A DNA stretch of 64,000 bases, taken from NCBI RefSeq assembly GCF_018882215.1, contig NZ_JACVOX010000002.1, positions 620,001 to 684,000 on the forward strand. Direction: 5' to 3'. Source of the DNA: Polynucleobacter sp. AP-Kaivos-20-H2. Its GTDB lineage: Bacteria; Pseudomonadota; Gammaproteobacteria; Burkholderiales; Burkholderiaceae. The position numbers and the translations under genes are program-made. The notes beneath the pieces were generated by a model. The model saw only the letters and a program-made list of their open reading frames with translations, was not told where the DNA came from and did not search any database. Below, one piece after another: positions 1 through 9,015 of this stretch. Each line of letters starts with the position of its first letter. The first letter of the stretch is position 1.

Positions 1-1035
1 CCTCACATTTACTCATTACCGCAATCAGATGCAGTGCGACACGCCTTCAGAGTTGCGTGTGGTTTAGATTCCATGGTAATTGGTGAAACACAAATCTTAG
101 GTCAGATGAAAGATGCGGTTCGCACCGCAAATGATGCTGGTGTATTGGGAACCTATCTCAACCAACTTTTCCAGAAAACGTTTGCAGTCGCTAAAGAAGT
201 GCGCGGCTCTACTGAAATCGGTGCACACTCTATTTCAATGGCTGCAGCTTCTGTTCGCCTATCAGAGCGTATCTTTGAAAAAATTGCAGATCAAAAGATT
301 CTGTTTATCGGTGCTGGTGAAATGATCACCTTATGCGCAACGCATTTTGTTGCGCGCAAACCAAAAACTGTAGCAATTGCTAACCGCACTATAGAGCGCG
401 GTCAGGAACTTGCGGATTCCATTTCTGCACAAGATGTTGGAGCTGAATCCTTTAAGCTCTCAGAGCTACCAGGGCGCCTACATGAGTTTGACATTATTGT
501 TTCTAGTACGGCATCATCCCTGCCCATTATTGGCCTTGGCATGGTGGAGAGCGCCCTGAAACAGCGTCGCCACAAGCCCATGGTGATGATTGATTTAGCA
601 GTGCCGCGGGATTTTGAACCTGAGATTTCTCGATTAGATGACATCTACCTCTATACCGTTGACGACTTAGGAAAGATGATTCAGACTGGTGCCAACTTAC
701 GTCAAGCGGCAGTAAGCCAAGCTGAAGCGATCATCGAAGATCGTGTTGGTAACTTTATGCATTGGATGCAAGGTCGTAATGCTGTTCCACTGATTCAGGA
801 TATTCAGCAGCAAGGTGAACGTTTGCGTCAGCTTGAACTCGAGCGCGCAATGAAACGCTTGATGCGTGGCGATGATCCACAAGAAGTTCTCAATGCCATG
901 GCACAAGGCCTAACCAATAAATTTCTGCATGGCTCACTCCATGCATTGCAACACTCTAATGGCGCTGAGCGTGACGCCTTGATTAAGTTGTTACCCAAAC
1001 TATTCGCCTCGCATTCCAAGCCAGAAGACCATTAG
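1..1035 (+). CDS. hemA: Glutamyl-tRNA reductase, 5'-truncated by window edge
   Basis: Makes glutamate-1-semialdehyde from glutamyl-tRNA with NADPH, the first committed step of C5 tetrapyrrole synthesis. The frame is open from base 1, and the residues before the GTG at 34 ([11 protein letters not shown]) already match the family, so the gene begins upstream of the window and the GTG is not the start. The missing N-terminus would carry the catalytic Cys. Visible are the conserved [15 protein letters not shown] stretch, the NADPH-binding GAGEM motif near nt 310-324 followed by NRT, and the C-terminal dimerisation helices. The stop codon at 1033-1035 abuts the prfA ATG, so the two are probably cotranscribed and coupled. 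Confidence 0.97.
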   Translation, partial: PHIYSLPQSDAVRHAFRVACGLDSMVIGETQILGQMKDAVRTANDAGVLGTYLNQLFQKTFAVAKEVRGSTEIGAHSISMAAASVRLSERIFEKIADQKILFIGAGEMITLCATHFVARKPKTVAIANRTIERGQELADSISAQDVGAESFKLSELPGRLHEFDIIVSSTASSLPIIGLGMVESALKQRRHKPMVMIDLAVPRDFEPEISRLDDIYLYTVDDLGKMIQTGANLRQAAVSQAEAIIEDRVGNFMHWMQGRNAVPLIQDIQQQGERLRQLELERAMKRLMRGDDPQEVLNAMAQGLTNKFLHGSLHALQHSNGAERDALIKLLPKLFASHSKPEDH

Positions 1036-2115
1036 ATGAAGCCCAGCATGCGGGCTAAGCTAGACCACCTAGACACGCGCTTAGCCGAACTTAACTCCTT
1101 ATTAACCTCCGAAGAAGCAACCAAAGACATGGATGCTTATCGGAAGCTCACGCGTGAACATTCCGATATCGCTACCGTAGTAGAGCAGTTTGGCCTATAC
1201 AAGCAAGCTGAGGCAGATGCACAAGCGGCCGAGGAAATGCGCAAAGATCCTGAGATGAAGGACTTTGCCGATGATGAGCAGAAACAGGCTTTGGCTACGA
1301 TGGAAGAGCTTGCAGGCACATTACAAAAGCTCCTGCTTCCTAAAGATGAAAATGATGATCGCAATGTTTTCTTAGAGATTCGTGCCGGCACCGGTGGTGA
1401 CGAGAGCGCACTCTTTGCTGGTGATCTACTACGCATGTATAGCCGCTTCGCTGAACGCCAAGGCTGGAAAGTAGAAATGGTCAGCGCTGCTGAATCTGAT
1501 TTGGGTGGATACAAAGAAGTTGTTCTTCGCCTCGTCGGTCAGTCTGTTTACTCACGACTCAAGTTTGAATCTGGTGGTCATCGCGTACAGCGTGTTCCAC
1601 AAACCGAAACGCAGGGTCGCATTCATACATCAGCCTGTACTGTGGCAGTCATGCCAGAAGCAGATGAACTGGAGGCGGTCAAAATTAATCCCGCAGAGTT
1701 GCGTATTGATACCTTCCGCGCCTCAGGTGCTGGTGGTCAGCATATTAATAAAACGGATTCTGCAGTCCGCATTACTCACCTGCCAACAGGCACCGTAGTT
1801 GAGTGCCAAGACGATCGCAGCCAACACCGCAATCGTGAACAAGCCATGAAGGTATTGGTTTCTCGCATCATGGATGCTAGAGAGCGCGAGAAACATCAGC
1901 TTGAGGCGCAGACTAGGAAGTCGCTGGTTGGATCGGGCGATCGCAGCGATCGCATTCGCACCTACAACTTCCCACAAGGCCGCATCACCGACCACCGCAT
2001 CAATCTCACTCTTTATAAAATTGATGCCATGATGGATGGCGATATAGACGATCTTTGCAATGCTCTTGCATCTGAGCATCAAGCAGAGTTACTTGCTGCC
2101 CTTGGTGACAATTAA
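1036..2115 (+). CDS. prfA: Peptide chain release factor 1
   Basis: Recognises UAA and UAG stop codons and triggers peptidyl-tRNA hydrolysis. The protein is 359 residues, the usual RF1 length. The stop-codon-reading PxT motif is PQT at residues 188-190, and the catalytic GGQ motif lies at 233-235 inside [11 protein letters not shown]. The PxT form separates it from RF2, which has SPF. The ATG follows the hemA stop with no spacer; a second in-frame ATG lies four codons later. The downstream gene prmC methylates the GGQ glutamine, a functional pairing that is standard for this locus. Confidence 0.98.
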   Translation: MKPSMRAKLDHLDTRLAELNSLLTSEEATKDMDAYRKLTREHSDIATVVEQFGLYKQAEADAQAAEEMRKDPEMKDFADDEQKQALATMEELAGTLQKLLLPKDENDDRNVFLEIRAGTGGDESALFAGDLLRMYSRFAERQGWKVEMVSAAESDLGGYKEVVLRLVGQSVYSRLKFESGGHRVQRVPQTETQGRIHTSACTVAVMPEADELEAVKINPAELRIDTFRASGAGGQHINKTDSAVRITHLPTGTVVECQDDRSQHRNREQAMKVLVSRIMDAREREKHQLEAQTRKSLVGSGDRSDRIRTYNFPQGRITDHRINLTLYKIDAMMDGDIDDLCNALASEHQAELLAALGDN

Positions 2116-2130
2116 GCGATCACCAAAACC

Positions 2131-2973
2131 GTGAATCAAGATTTAAGCCTACGTTCACTGTTGAGTGAATCAGTACTTGCTCCTGCTGAGGCAAAAATTC
2201 TAATGGCCTATGTCCTTGAAAAGCATTACCAACTGCCACGCTCTGCCCTGCTGTCTCGCGATGATCTAGAGCTCAATGCTAAGGCGCTTGAAGAGTGGAA
2301 ATTGCTTGAATCTAAGAGAATTCAGGGTGAGCCAATTGCCTATCTGATTGGCAAAAGAGGCTTTCACAATATTGAGCTTTATGTTGCTCCTGGAGTGCTG
2401 ATACCGCGCCCCGAAACTGAGCTCTTAGTAGAAATTGGTTTGCGTGAAATCAAACGTTTGGATGCTCCGACCAAAATTCTGGATTTAGGAACAGGCTCGG
2501 GTGCCATTGCTTTGGCAATTGCGCATGATGCTCCAAATGCTCAACTTACTGCAACCGATCAATCCGTAGAAGCACTAGAAATTGCCAAAATAAATTCCAA
2601 GATATTGAATGTGGAGTCTCGAGTACAGTTTTTTCAGGGAAGCTGGTATGAGGCTATAGAAGCTGGTGTTTCTTTTGACATTATTCTTAGTAATCCGCCA
2701 TACATACCATCCCAAGACTCACATCTAAGCCAAGGCGACCTTCGCTTTGAGCCAATTTCCGCACTAACAGATCATGGCAACGGACTTACCTGCTTAGAAA
2801 CCATTATTTCAGGCGCCAAATACCATCTCAATACAACTGGCCTACTTGCCGTTGAGCATGGCTTTGACCAATCAGAAGCGGTTGTAGCCCTCATGCAGCA
2901 AGCTGGTTTTCAGGATGTCCAAACACATTTGGATTTAGGCGGCCATTACCGCGTCGCCTCGGGCAGAAAATAG
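2131..2973 (+). CDS. prmC: Release factor glutamine methyltransferase
   Basis: SAM-dependent N5-methyltransferase that modifies the GGQ glutamine of RF1 and RF2. The protein has 280 residues. The SAM-binding motif DLGTGSG is at 118-124 and the catalytic NPPY at 188-191, preceded by the N-terminal helical substrate-binding domain. Translation starts at GTG 2131, 15 bp after the prfA stop; no better ATG is available before the conserved N-terminal region. It is part of the hemA-prfA-prmC operon. Confidence 0.96.
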   Translation: MNQDLSLRSLLSESVLAPAEAKILMAYVLEKHYQLPRSALLSRDDLELNAKALEEWKLLESKRIQGEPIAYLIGKRGFHNIELYVAPGVLIPRPETELLVEIGLREIKRLDAPTKILDLGTGSGAIALAIAHDAPNAQLTATDQSVEALEIAKINSKILNVESRVQFFQGSWYEAIEAGVSFDIILSNPPYIPSQDSHLSQGDLRFEPISALTDHGNGLTCLETIISGAKYHLNTTGLLAVEHGFDQSEAVVALMQQAGFQDVQTHLDLGGHYRVASGRK

Positions 2974-3081
2974 GTTGAAATAACCTTTTTTCACATTAAG
3001 TCTTAAAATCAATAAAACCTTATTTTCAAACCGTCTTTGCAATAAGACTACCTCAGTAGAAACTTTGTAGAAAGAATATAT

Positions 3082-3390
3082 ATGGACTCACAAGCTCAAA
3101 TTAAAGAAATCGTTACTAGCCATCCAGTGGTGTTGTTCATGAAGGGAACTGCGCAGTTTCCACAATGCGGATTTTCTGGAAACGCCATTAATATCTTGCG
3201 CGCTAGTGGTGTTGAAAAACTCCATACCGTGAACGTCCTTGAAGATGCTGGAATTCGTCAAGGCATTAAAGAGTTTGCAAATTGGCCAACGATTCCCCAG
3301 CTTTATATCAATGGTGAATTTATTGGTGGCTCTGACATCATGACTGAAATGTTCCAGTCTGGTGAACTTCAAAAACTCGTTAAAGCTTAA
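3082..3390 (+). CDS. grxD: Monothiol glutaredoxin, Grx4 family
   Basis: CGFS-type glutaredoxin that binds a [2Fe-2S] cluster with glutathione and passes Fe-S clusters on, often partnering BolA-type proteins (an ibaG-like gene is present at 31030). The protein has 102 residues. The CGFS motif is at 29-32, followed by the WPTIPQLYINGEFIGG segment containing the cis-Pro and glutathione-binding residues typical of the family. It lies 108 bp after prmC, so it may have its own promoter while still sharing the hemA-prfA-prmC transcript. Confidence 0.96.
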   Translation: MDSQAQIKEIVTSHPVVLFMKGTAQFPQCGFSGNAINILRASGVEKLHTVNVLEDAGIRQGIKEFANWPTIPQLYINGEFIGGSDIMTEMFQSGELQKLVKA

Positions 3391-3418
3391 TCAAGTTTTT
3401 CGCTGAGATTTTGAAGCT

Positions 3419-4693
3419 GTGACCTTTGATTTAAGCTCTCTTCTATTATTTGGCCTGCCATTTGGATTTTGTGCAGGCCTTTTAGTTTATGCCTTAAACC
3501 TACGCTCTACCCTTGCTCGCGTTGAGCTGCAAGCCCAAGCTGAGCTTGCCCTAGCAATCAGTTTGCGCACGGAGCGTGACCAAGCACTACAAAATGCGAT
3601 TCGCCTAGAAGCAGAGTTAGACTCTGAACGCAAGCAAGGTCTAGGCAGAATTGAATCGCTCAATGAAGCAAAAGAAGCTTTGACAAATCAGTTCAAAAAT
3701 TTAGCTAATGAGATTCTAGAAGATAAGTCAAAGCGTTTTACTGAACAAAATGCAGCGAGCCTAGACGCCCTATTAAAACCTCTGCAAACTAAGCTTACGG
3801 AATTTAAAGAGCAAGTCAGCACTTCTTATGGCAATGAAGCTCGTGAGCGCCATGCTCTCAAAAGTGAAATCGAGCGCTTGGCTAATCTCAATCTGCGAAT
3901 GTCAGATGAAACGCGCTCCTTAACTCAGGCTTTAAAGGGTGATTCGAAGGTTCAAGGTAATTGGGGTGAGCTGGTATTAGAGTCTATCCTGGAATCTTCT
4001 GGTCTACGCAAGGGTGAAGAGTATCTTGTGCAAGACAGTCATACGCAAGCAGATGGCTCGCGCCTCCAGCCCGACGTTGTGATTAAGCTACCAGAAGGTA
4101 GAAGCTTGGTTGTTGACAGCAAAGTCTCCATAACAGCCTATGCCCGCCATGCTGAGACTACTGACCCCGTAGTTGCTGAGCAAGAACTAGCTGCGCATAT
4201 CCAATCACTGCGTCAACATATCCAAGGGCTTTCTGGAAAGAACTATAGTTCTCTTTATGGCGTGGGTTCCGTCGACTTTGTCTTGATGTTTGTGCCTATA
4301 GAGCCTGCGTTCTTGCTGGCATTAAAGACCGCTCCAAACTTATATCAAGAAGCTCTAGCTAAAAATATTGTATTGGTATGCCCAAGCACTCTTATGGCCA
4401 CGCTGCGAACAGTTGCTCACCTATGGCGACAGGATCATCAAAATCGCAATGCATTAGAAATCGCAAAACAGTGTGGCAACCTTTACGATAAGTTTGTAGG
4501 CTTTGTAGATGATCTAGAAAAGTTAGGGCAGCGCTTAGACCAAGCGCAAACCAGCTATCACGATGCATTTAATAAACTAAAAACCGGCAAAGGTAACCTC
4601 ATCCGGTCAGCCGAAAAGGTCCGTGAACTTGGTGTGAAACCCAGCAAAAATCTGGCCTCGCCGTTGATTGAGTCCTCTTCCGACTTTGAATAA
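3419..4693 (+). CDS. rmuC: RmuC-family DNA recombination protein
   Basis: RmuC proteins limit inversions at short inverted repeats and resemble PD-(D/E)XK nucleases; the biochemical activity is not established. The protein has 424 residues. An N-terminal membrane segment (about 7-27) is followed by a long Glu/Lys/Arg-rich coiled coil (about 30-150) and then the RmuC core, which includes PDVVIKLPEGRSLVVDSKVS, a likely nuclease-fold strand pair. The start is GTG at 3419, chosen because it includes the whole membrane anchor. It sits 28 bp after grxD and is followed by a strong terminator. Confidence 0.93.
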   Translation: MTFDLSSLLLFGLPFGFCAGLLVYALNLRSTLARVELQAQAELALAISLRTERDQALQNAIRLEAELDSERKQGLGRIESLNEAKEALTNQFKNLANEILEDKSKRFTEQNAASLDALLKPLQTKLTEFKEQVSTSYGNEARERHALKSEIERLANLNLRMSDETRSLTQALKGDSKVQGNWGELVLESILESSGLRKGEEYLVQDSHTQADGSRLQPDVVIKLPEGRSLVVDSKVSITAYARHAETTDPVVAEQELAAHIQSLRQHIQGLSGKNYSSLYGVGSVDFVLMFVPIEPAFLLALKTAPNLYQEALAKNIVLVCPSTLMATLRTVAHLWRQDHQNRNALEIAKQCGNLYDKFVGFVDDLEKLGQRLDQAQTSYHDAFNKLKTGKGNLIRSAEKVRELGVKPSKNLASPLIESSSDFE

Positions 4694-4720
4694 TCATCTC
4701 AGAATGTAGTAAAACACAAA

Positions 4721-4752
4721 CCCCGCTTTGTTTGCACTAAGCGGGGTTTTTT
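4721..4752. terminator. Intrinsic terminator after rmuC, bidirectional
   Basis: The 8-bp perfect stem CCCCGCTT (4721-4728) / AAGCGGGG (4739-4746) encloses a 10-nt loop. A T run follows on the plus strand and an A-rich tract precedes it, so it can also serve the convergent phasin gene. Confidence 0.9.
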
Positions 4753-4792
4753 AATACCGACTACTGAATCAATCCTTTAAGTCAGCAGAAAA

Positions 4793-5377
4793 TTAAGCTG
4801 ATTTACGGCTACGTGATGCAGGTGTAGCAGCTTTCTTAACTTGAGAGATTTGACCTTGTACAGTTTCGATTGCTTGATCAACAGTTTTTTCTGCAGTAGC
4901 AAAAGCCTCTTTGCTAGCAGCGCGGAACTGTTCAAAACCTTGCAATGCGCTACCGTATACAGTCTTAAATGAAGACAAGAAAGTTTCTGAACCGGCAGGT
5001 GCGTTAGCGGCAACAGTATTGATCCAATCTTGGAAACCATTTTGTAACTGGTCGATGCTTGCATCAACTACGTTTACAAATTCTTTATTGCTATCGCGCA
5101 ATACTTTGCTAACTTTCTTTTGGTAAGCAACTGCTTGGTTACCAGCAGATTGCAAAGTTTCTGCATTTAACAACTCAGTAACTTGCTTAGGATCTTTCGC
5201 TGTCAGCACTTGTTGAATGCCGTCTTGAGCGTTTACCAATACGTCTTTAGAAGCGGCATAGTTCAGCTCAGCCAATTTTTGGGCATTTTCCAAAGCAGCT
5301 TCGCTCAAAGAAAATGTAGCCTCAAGGCCTTTGCTATTAATTTGGGACAATTTAGCGGTGATTTGATCTTGGTTCAT
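4793..5377 (-). CDS. Phasin family protein (PHA granule-associated)
   Basis: Phasins coat polyhydroxyalkanoate granules and set their number and size. The protein has 194 residues, is almost entirely alpha-helical and Ala/Gln-rich, has no signal peptide, and ends in a basic SRSRKSA tail. The N-terminal pattern (DQITAKLSQINSKGLEATFSL, followed by an NAQKLAELNYAASKD-type helix) matches the PhaP1-type family of Burkholderiales. The start is well supported by TGGAGAAA just upstream. It is a single-gene transcript between a terminator and a divergent permease gene. No PHA synthase is seen in the window. Confidence 0.9.
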   Translation of the reverse strand: MNQDQITAKLSQINSKGLEATFSLSEAALENAQKLAELNYAASKDVLVNAQDGIQQVLTAKDPKQVTELLNAETLQSAGNQAVAYQKKVSKVLRDSNKEFVNVVDASIDQLQNGFQDWINTVAANAPAGSETFLSSFKTVYGSALQGFEQFRAASKEAFATAEKTVDQAIETVQGQISQVKKAATPASRSRKSA

Positions 5378-5557
5378 GTATTTCTCCAGAAATTAAGTGG
5401 TACAACTAGTCAATTAAGCGCACGATTTAAGAGATGGAAAACTGTAGATACCTTAAATATTGCACTGCACCATCAAACTGTAACTGAAGGAATATGACAA
5501 ATCAAGAAGTTTTTGCTGCTACGCAACAAATATATTATCTAAATAAAATAAACTCAA

Positions 5558-5563
5558 TACAAT
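5558..5563 (+). promoter_or_regulatory. Candidate -10 box very close to the MFS start
   Basis: TACAAT matches TATAAT in five of six positions and ends only 10 nt before the ATG at 5574. No Shine-Dalgarno sequence is visible before that ATG. The -35 region (5535-5540, TTATCT) is poor. If used, the mRNA would be nearly leaderless. Confidence 0.3.
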
Positions 5564-5573
5564 CAATAACTTA

Positions 5574-6902
5574 ATGTCATATCAGAATTCTCATTCCTAT
5601 CCAAAAGTTGCTATTGCAGCCTGTTTTGGAACCTTTTTAGAGTGGTATGACTTCCTGACATTTGCAACCTTGGCAGTGGTTTTTGCCCCGCTCTTCTTTC
5701 CCTCAACAGACCCCAATACAGCCCTTTTAGCGAGCCTGGCGACTTTTGGCGTTGGGATGGTAGTTAGACCTATTGGAGCTGCACTTTTTGGCTCTATGGG
5801 CGATCGGATCGGCCGTAAACCGGTTTTCATGATCACCATTGCATTGATGGGGATAGCAACCGTGAGCGTTGGCTTTTTACCTACTTATGCCCAAGTAGGC
5901 ATTTGGGCGCCCATTCTATTAGTTGCCCTGCGCCTGCTTCAAGGACTCTCTGCCGGCGGTGAAATTGGCGGAAGTGCCGTCTACCTCACCGAACATGCTG
6001 GTAATGAGCACAGGGGGTTTAAGACTAGCTTCCTTCAGCTTATGGGCCCTCTTGGCATTCTATTCTCCACCTTGCAAATTGCATTACTCAGAAGCCAGCT
6101 CTCACCAGAGGAATTCCAATCTTGGGGCTGGCGTGTGCCATTTTGGATTTCAATTGCACTACTACTAGTAGCGTTCAAAGCACGTATGGCCTTAGAAGAA
6201 ACGCCTATTTTTTTAGAGTTAAGCAAATCCCATCAACAATCTGCAAGTCCACTACTTAATAACTTCCGCGATCCACAAACTCGCAAACGCATGTTTTTAC
6301 TCTTCTTCTGCATCTCGGCGGGCGGGGCAGTGCTGTTCTTTTGTGTACAAGTCTATACAGCGATTTTTCTAAAAACTTCTGTGAAACTGGCGCCCGAGTT
6401 AGTTGACCAGCTCAGTATTTATGGAACCTTAGCCTTATTTCCACTCACTATTTTTGCTGGATGGTTATCGGATAAGATTGGTCGCAAACCTGTTGTGGTT
6501 TGCGGACTGTTCTTAGGTGCTGCATTTATTTTGCCGGCGTTTTATCTGCTTAAGAACATTGGGATGGAATATCTCAACAACCCAGCCGACACTCTTAATC
6601 TTATTTTGATAGGCGCACTTCTTATCGGTTTATCTCTAGCACTTGCTTTAGTGGTTGGCCCTCAGACGGCCATGCTAGCCGAACTCTTTCCAGCTAAAAC
6701 CAGAAACAGCGCAGCAACACTACCCCACAATTTAGCTGCTGGCTGGATTGGTGGCTTACTTCCTTTAATCGTGACCTGGTTAAATCAACGTTGGCAAAGT
6801 GACAGCGCTGGGCTGTGGTACCCAACTGTATTTTTAGCAAGTGCTGCTATTGTGGCCCTCCTATATTTACCAGAGACCAGAAAAACAAATCTACGCCTGT
6901 AA
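5574..6902 (+). CDS. MFS transporter, metabolite:H+ symporter (MHS) family
   Basis: Inner-membrane permease of the family that includes KgtP, ShiA and ProP; the substrate cannot be read from sequence but is probably an organic acid or osmolyte taken up with protons. The protein has 442 residues and about 12 hydrophobic helices. The loop 2-3 signature GDRIGRKP is present and is echoed in loop 8-9 as SDKIGRKP. The N-terminal FGTFLEWYDF and the LLQGLSAGGEIGGSAVYLTE helix are typical of MHS members. It is transcribed alone, divergent from the phasin gene. The start lacks an obvious ribosome-binding site. Confidence 0.92.
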   Translation: MSYQNSHSYPKVAIAACFGTFLEWYDFLTFATLAVVFAPLFFPSTDPNTALLASLATFGVGMVVRPIGAALFGSMGDRIGRKPVFMITIALMGIATVSVGFLPTYAQVGIWAPILLVALRLLQGLSAGGEIGGSAVYLTEHAGNEHRGFKTSFLQLMGPLGILFSTLQIALLRSQLSPEEFQSWGWRVPFWISIALLLVAFKARMALEETPIFLELSKSHQQSASPLLNNFRDPQTRKRMFLLFFCISAGGAVLFFCVQVYTAIFLKTSVKLAPELVDQLSIYGTLALFPLTIFAGWLSDKIGRKPVVVCGLFLGAAFILPAFYLLKNIGMEYLNNPADTLNLILIGALLIGLSLALALVVGPQTAMLAELFPAKTRNSAATLPHNLAAGWIGGLLPLIVTWLNQRWQSDSAGLWYPTVFLASAAIVALLYLPETRKTNLRL

Positions 6903-6919
6903 CTTTGGCGCTAAAGAAA

Positions 6920-6950
6920 AAAGCTTCTAAGCGTTTAACTTAGAAGCTTT
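6920..6950 (-). terminator. Terminator downstream of tRNA-Thr
   Basis: A perfect 12-bp stem, AAAGCTTCTAAG (6920-6931) / CTTAGAAGCTTT (6939-6950), has a 7-nt loop. Read on the minus strand it is followed by TTTTCTTT and lies 8 bp after the tRNA 3' end. It may also stop the permease transcript on the plus strand, where the U tract is weak. Confidence 0.85.
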
Positions 6951-6958
6951 CAAATACT

Positions 6959-7034
6959 TGGTGCCCCTTGTCCGACTCGAACAGACCACCTACTGATTAC
7001 AAATCAGTTGCTCTACCAGATGAGCTAAAGGGGC
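6959..7034 (-). tRNA. tRNA-Thr (anticodon UGU)
   Basis: The minus strand folds as a 76-nt cloverleaf. The acceptor stem is GCCCCTT/AAGGGGC with an encoded 3' ACCA, the D arm contains AGCTCATCTGGTAGAGC, the anticodon stem ACTGA/TCAGT encloses loop TTTGTAA (anticodon TGT), and the T arm contains GTTCGAG. It is an isolated tRNA gene between the permease gene and sspB. Confidence 0.97.
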
Positions 7035-7052
7035 AACGGTTGATATTTTATC

Positions 7053-7460
7053 CTATTTCACAATCTTCAAGGATGGTCTTGTAGTTTTGGGTTTTTCAGG
7101 GGTCTGATCTTCAGAATCCGCAATATGAAGATCACGGGCCTGAGCTGGATCAAATGGGAAAGACATCCCTTGACCATTTTCCCTGGCGTAGATTGCTAGA
7201 ACATGGGTGACCGGGACCATGATCTTTCTTGGAATGCCGCCAAATCTCGCCTGGAAGCTTATCCAATCGTTTTCTATCGCCAGCTGATGGCAAGCCTCCA
7301 CGGAAAGATTCAGAACGATCTCATCGTTCTTCACAAATTCCATAGGCACTTCTACCCTAGCATCCACAAAAACGGCTATGAAGGGCGTAAAACCAAAATC
7401 CGTGCACCACTGATGTAGGGCACGGATTAGATATGGTTTGTTACTTGGAATGTCAGACAT
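7053..7460 (-). CDS. sspB: ClpXP protease specificity-enhancing factor
   Basis: Adaptor that binds ssrA-tagged proteins and hands them to ClpXP. The protein has 135 residues. The N-terminal substrate-binding fold (PYLIRALHQWCTDFGFTPFI...) is followed by an acidic, flexible linker and the conserved C-terminal ClpX-docking peptide RPSLKIVK (128-135), equivalent to the RPALRVVK-type tail of E. coli SspB. It lies 29 bp after sspA, in the usual petABC-sspA-sspB order. Confidence 0.96.
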   Translation of the reverse strand: MSDIPSNKPYLIRALHQWCTDFGFTPFIAVFVDARVEVPMEFVKNDEIVLNLSVEACHQLAIENDWISFQARFGGIPRKIMVPVTHVLAIYARENGQGMSFPFDPAQARDLHIADSEDQTPEKPKTTRPSLKIVK

Positions 7461-7489
7461 ACCGACGCGTCATGTACCGATAGAAATGC

Positions 7490-8101
7490 TTAGCGGCGCA
7501 TTACCTTCTCAGAAGGAGTCAAAGCCTCGATGTACGCAGGCCTGCTAAAAATACGCTCAGCGTATTTCAGCAAGGCTGCTGCGTTGCGAGAGAGATCGAT
7601 GCCATAGTGCTCAAGACGCCATAACAATGGTGCAATCGCAACGTCCAGCATAGAGAACTCATCGCCCAACATGTATTTGTTTTTAACAAAAATTGGTGCC
7701 AACTGAGTCAAACGATCACGAATCGCTAAACGTGCTTTTTCATGGGTCTTTTCAGCTGCTTTACCTTTTTCATTTTCCAGAGCAGCTACGTGCACAAACA
7801 ATTCTTTCTCGAAATTGAAGAGGAAGAGGCGTGCGCGTGCGCGTGCTACTGGATCAGGCGGCATTAATTGTGGGTGAGGGAAACGCTCATCAATGTATTC
7901 ATTGATGATGTTGGACTCATACAAAATTAGATCACGTTCAACCAAGATAGGCACTTGGCCGTAAGGGTTCATTACCGAAATATCTTCAGGCTTATTAAAC
8001 AAGTCGACATCGCGGATTTCAAAATCCATGCCTTTTTCAAAAAGCACCAAACGGCAGCGTTGCGAGAATGGGCAGTTAGTACCCGAGTACAACACCATCA
8101 T
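7490..8101 (-). CDS. sspA: Stringent starvation protein A
   Basis: GST-fold protein that binds RNA polymerase and tunes transcription under starvation or acid stress. The protein has 203 residues: an N-terminal thioredoxin-like domain (MVLYSGTNCPFSQRC) and a C-terminal helical domain. SspA proteins lack GST activity. Two consecutive ATGs occur at the start (8101 and 8098), preceded by AAGGAAA. It is cotranscribed with sspB and lies downstream of petC across a hairpin. Confidence 0.95.
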   Translation of the reverse strand: MMVLYSGTNCPFSQRCRLVLFEKGMDFEIRDVDLFNKPEDISVMNPYGQVPILVERDLILYESNIINEYIDERFPHPQLMPPDPVARARARLFLFNFEKELFVHVAALENEKGKAAEKTHEKARLAIRDRLTQLAPIFVKNKYMLGDEFSMLDVAIAPLLWRLEHYGIDLSRNAAALLKYAERIFSRPAYIEALTPSEKVMRR

Positions 8102-8167
8102 AAATTTATTTCCTTAAATTTCTACTTCAATACAACAAACGCACAACAGCGTTAAATCTCTTCACTA

Positions 8168-8191
8168 ATGGGTCCTAACCTCAGGACCCAT
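8168..8191 (-). terminator. Hairpin after petC, possible attenuating terminator
   Basis: A 9-bp perfect stem, ATGGGTCCT/AGGACCCAT, has a 6-nt loop and lies 9 bp after the petC stop. On the minus strand no clear U run follows, so it may stabilise or partly terminate the pet transcript rather than end it fully before sspA. Confidence 0.55.
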
Positions 8192-8200
8192 CAAATTCAA

Positions 8201-8974
8201 TTAGTGAATATCTTTCCAATAGGCCTTATTCAAACGCCAAGCCAACAGAGTAAAGATTGCCAAGAACAAGAGCACCACTACACCAAGACGCTTACGCTCC
8301 AACTGAACTGGCTCAGCCATCCAAGACATAAAAGCAACCAAGTCGGCGATGTTGTCGTCATACTCTTGTGTGCTCATTTTGCCGGGAGTTAACTGCTCAA
8401 AGCCAACAAAGACTTCTTCAGTTCTGCTAGGGTCATGCGGATCTTTATGCTCCTCAAACTTCGCAGCACGCTCACCCTGTAACTGCCAGAGAACGTGTGG
8501 CATACCAACTTTAGGATAGACCAAATTATTCCAACCAGTTTGTGTCGTGTCATCTTTGTAGAAAGTACGGAGGTAGGTATAAAGCCAGTCCGCTCCACGA
8601 GCACGCGCCTCAACTGATAAGTCAGGCGGAGTCTTACCAAACCAAGCTTTGGCTTCTTTTGGTGTCATCGAGATAGTCATCAAATCGCCTACTTTGGCAT
8701 CCGTCAAAATGAGGTTGTCTTTGATTTGTTGATCAGTCAAGCCAATATCGCGCAAACGGTTGTAACGCATACTTGCGGCAGCATGGCAATTCAAGCAGTA
8801 GTTCACAAATAACTTTGCGCCGTTTTGTAACGAGGCATTGTTACTTACACGATTAGGGGCTTGATCCAAAGGAAAGCCACCTTCATTTGCATTGGCACTA
8901 ACGCCAAAGCCCAGGGCGGCAACCAATACTGTTGCTTGGCAGACGCCCATCAAAGTTTGCAGAATTTGTTTCAT
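8201..8974 (-). CDS. petC: Cytochrome c1 subunit of the bc1 complex
   Basis: Membrane-anchored c-type cytochrome that carries electrons from the Rieske protein to soluble cytochrome c. The protein has 257 residues. A signal peptide ends near residue 29 (VSANA|NE), the haem-binding CLNCH is at C60-H64, the VGMPHVLW segment may supply the axial Met, and a C-terminal anchor (about 228-250) ends in LNKAYWKDIH. It is the third gene of petA-petB-petC, 41 bp after petB. Confidence 0.96.
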   Translation of the reverse strand: MKQILQTLMGVCQATVLVAALGFGVSANANEGGFPLDQAPNRVSNNASLQNGAKLFVNYCLNCHAAASMRYNRLRDIGLTDQQIKDNLILTDAKVGDLMTISMTPKEAKAWFGKTPPDLSVEARARGADWLYTYLRTFYKDDTTQTGWNNLVYPKVGMPHVLWQLQGERAAKFEEHKDPHDPSRTEEVFVGFEQLTPGKMSTQEYDDNIADLVAFMSWMAEPVQLERKRLGVVVLLFLAIFTLLAWRLNKAYWKDIH

Positions 8975-9015
8975 ACTAATTCCTAATTTCTCTTTGCCAG
9001 TATCTCAGGCGTGAA

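Noticed and set aside
6959..7034. tRNA-Thr as an integration site for a mobile island
   Set aside because: No integrase, no repeated tRNA 3' end nearby, and core genes flank it on both sides.
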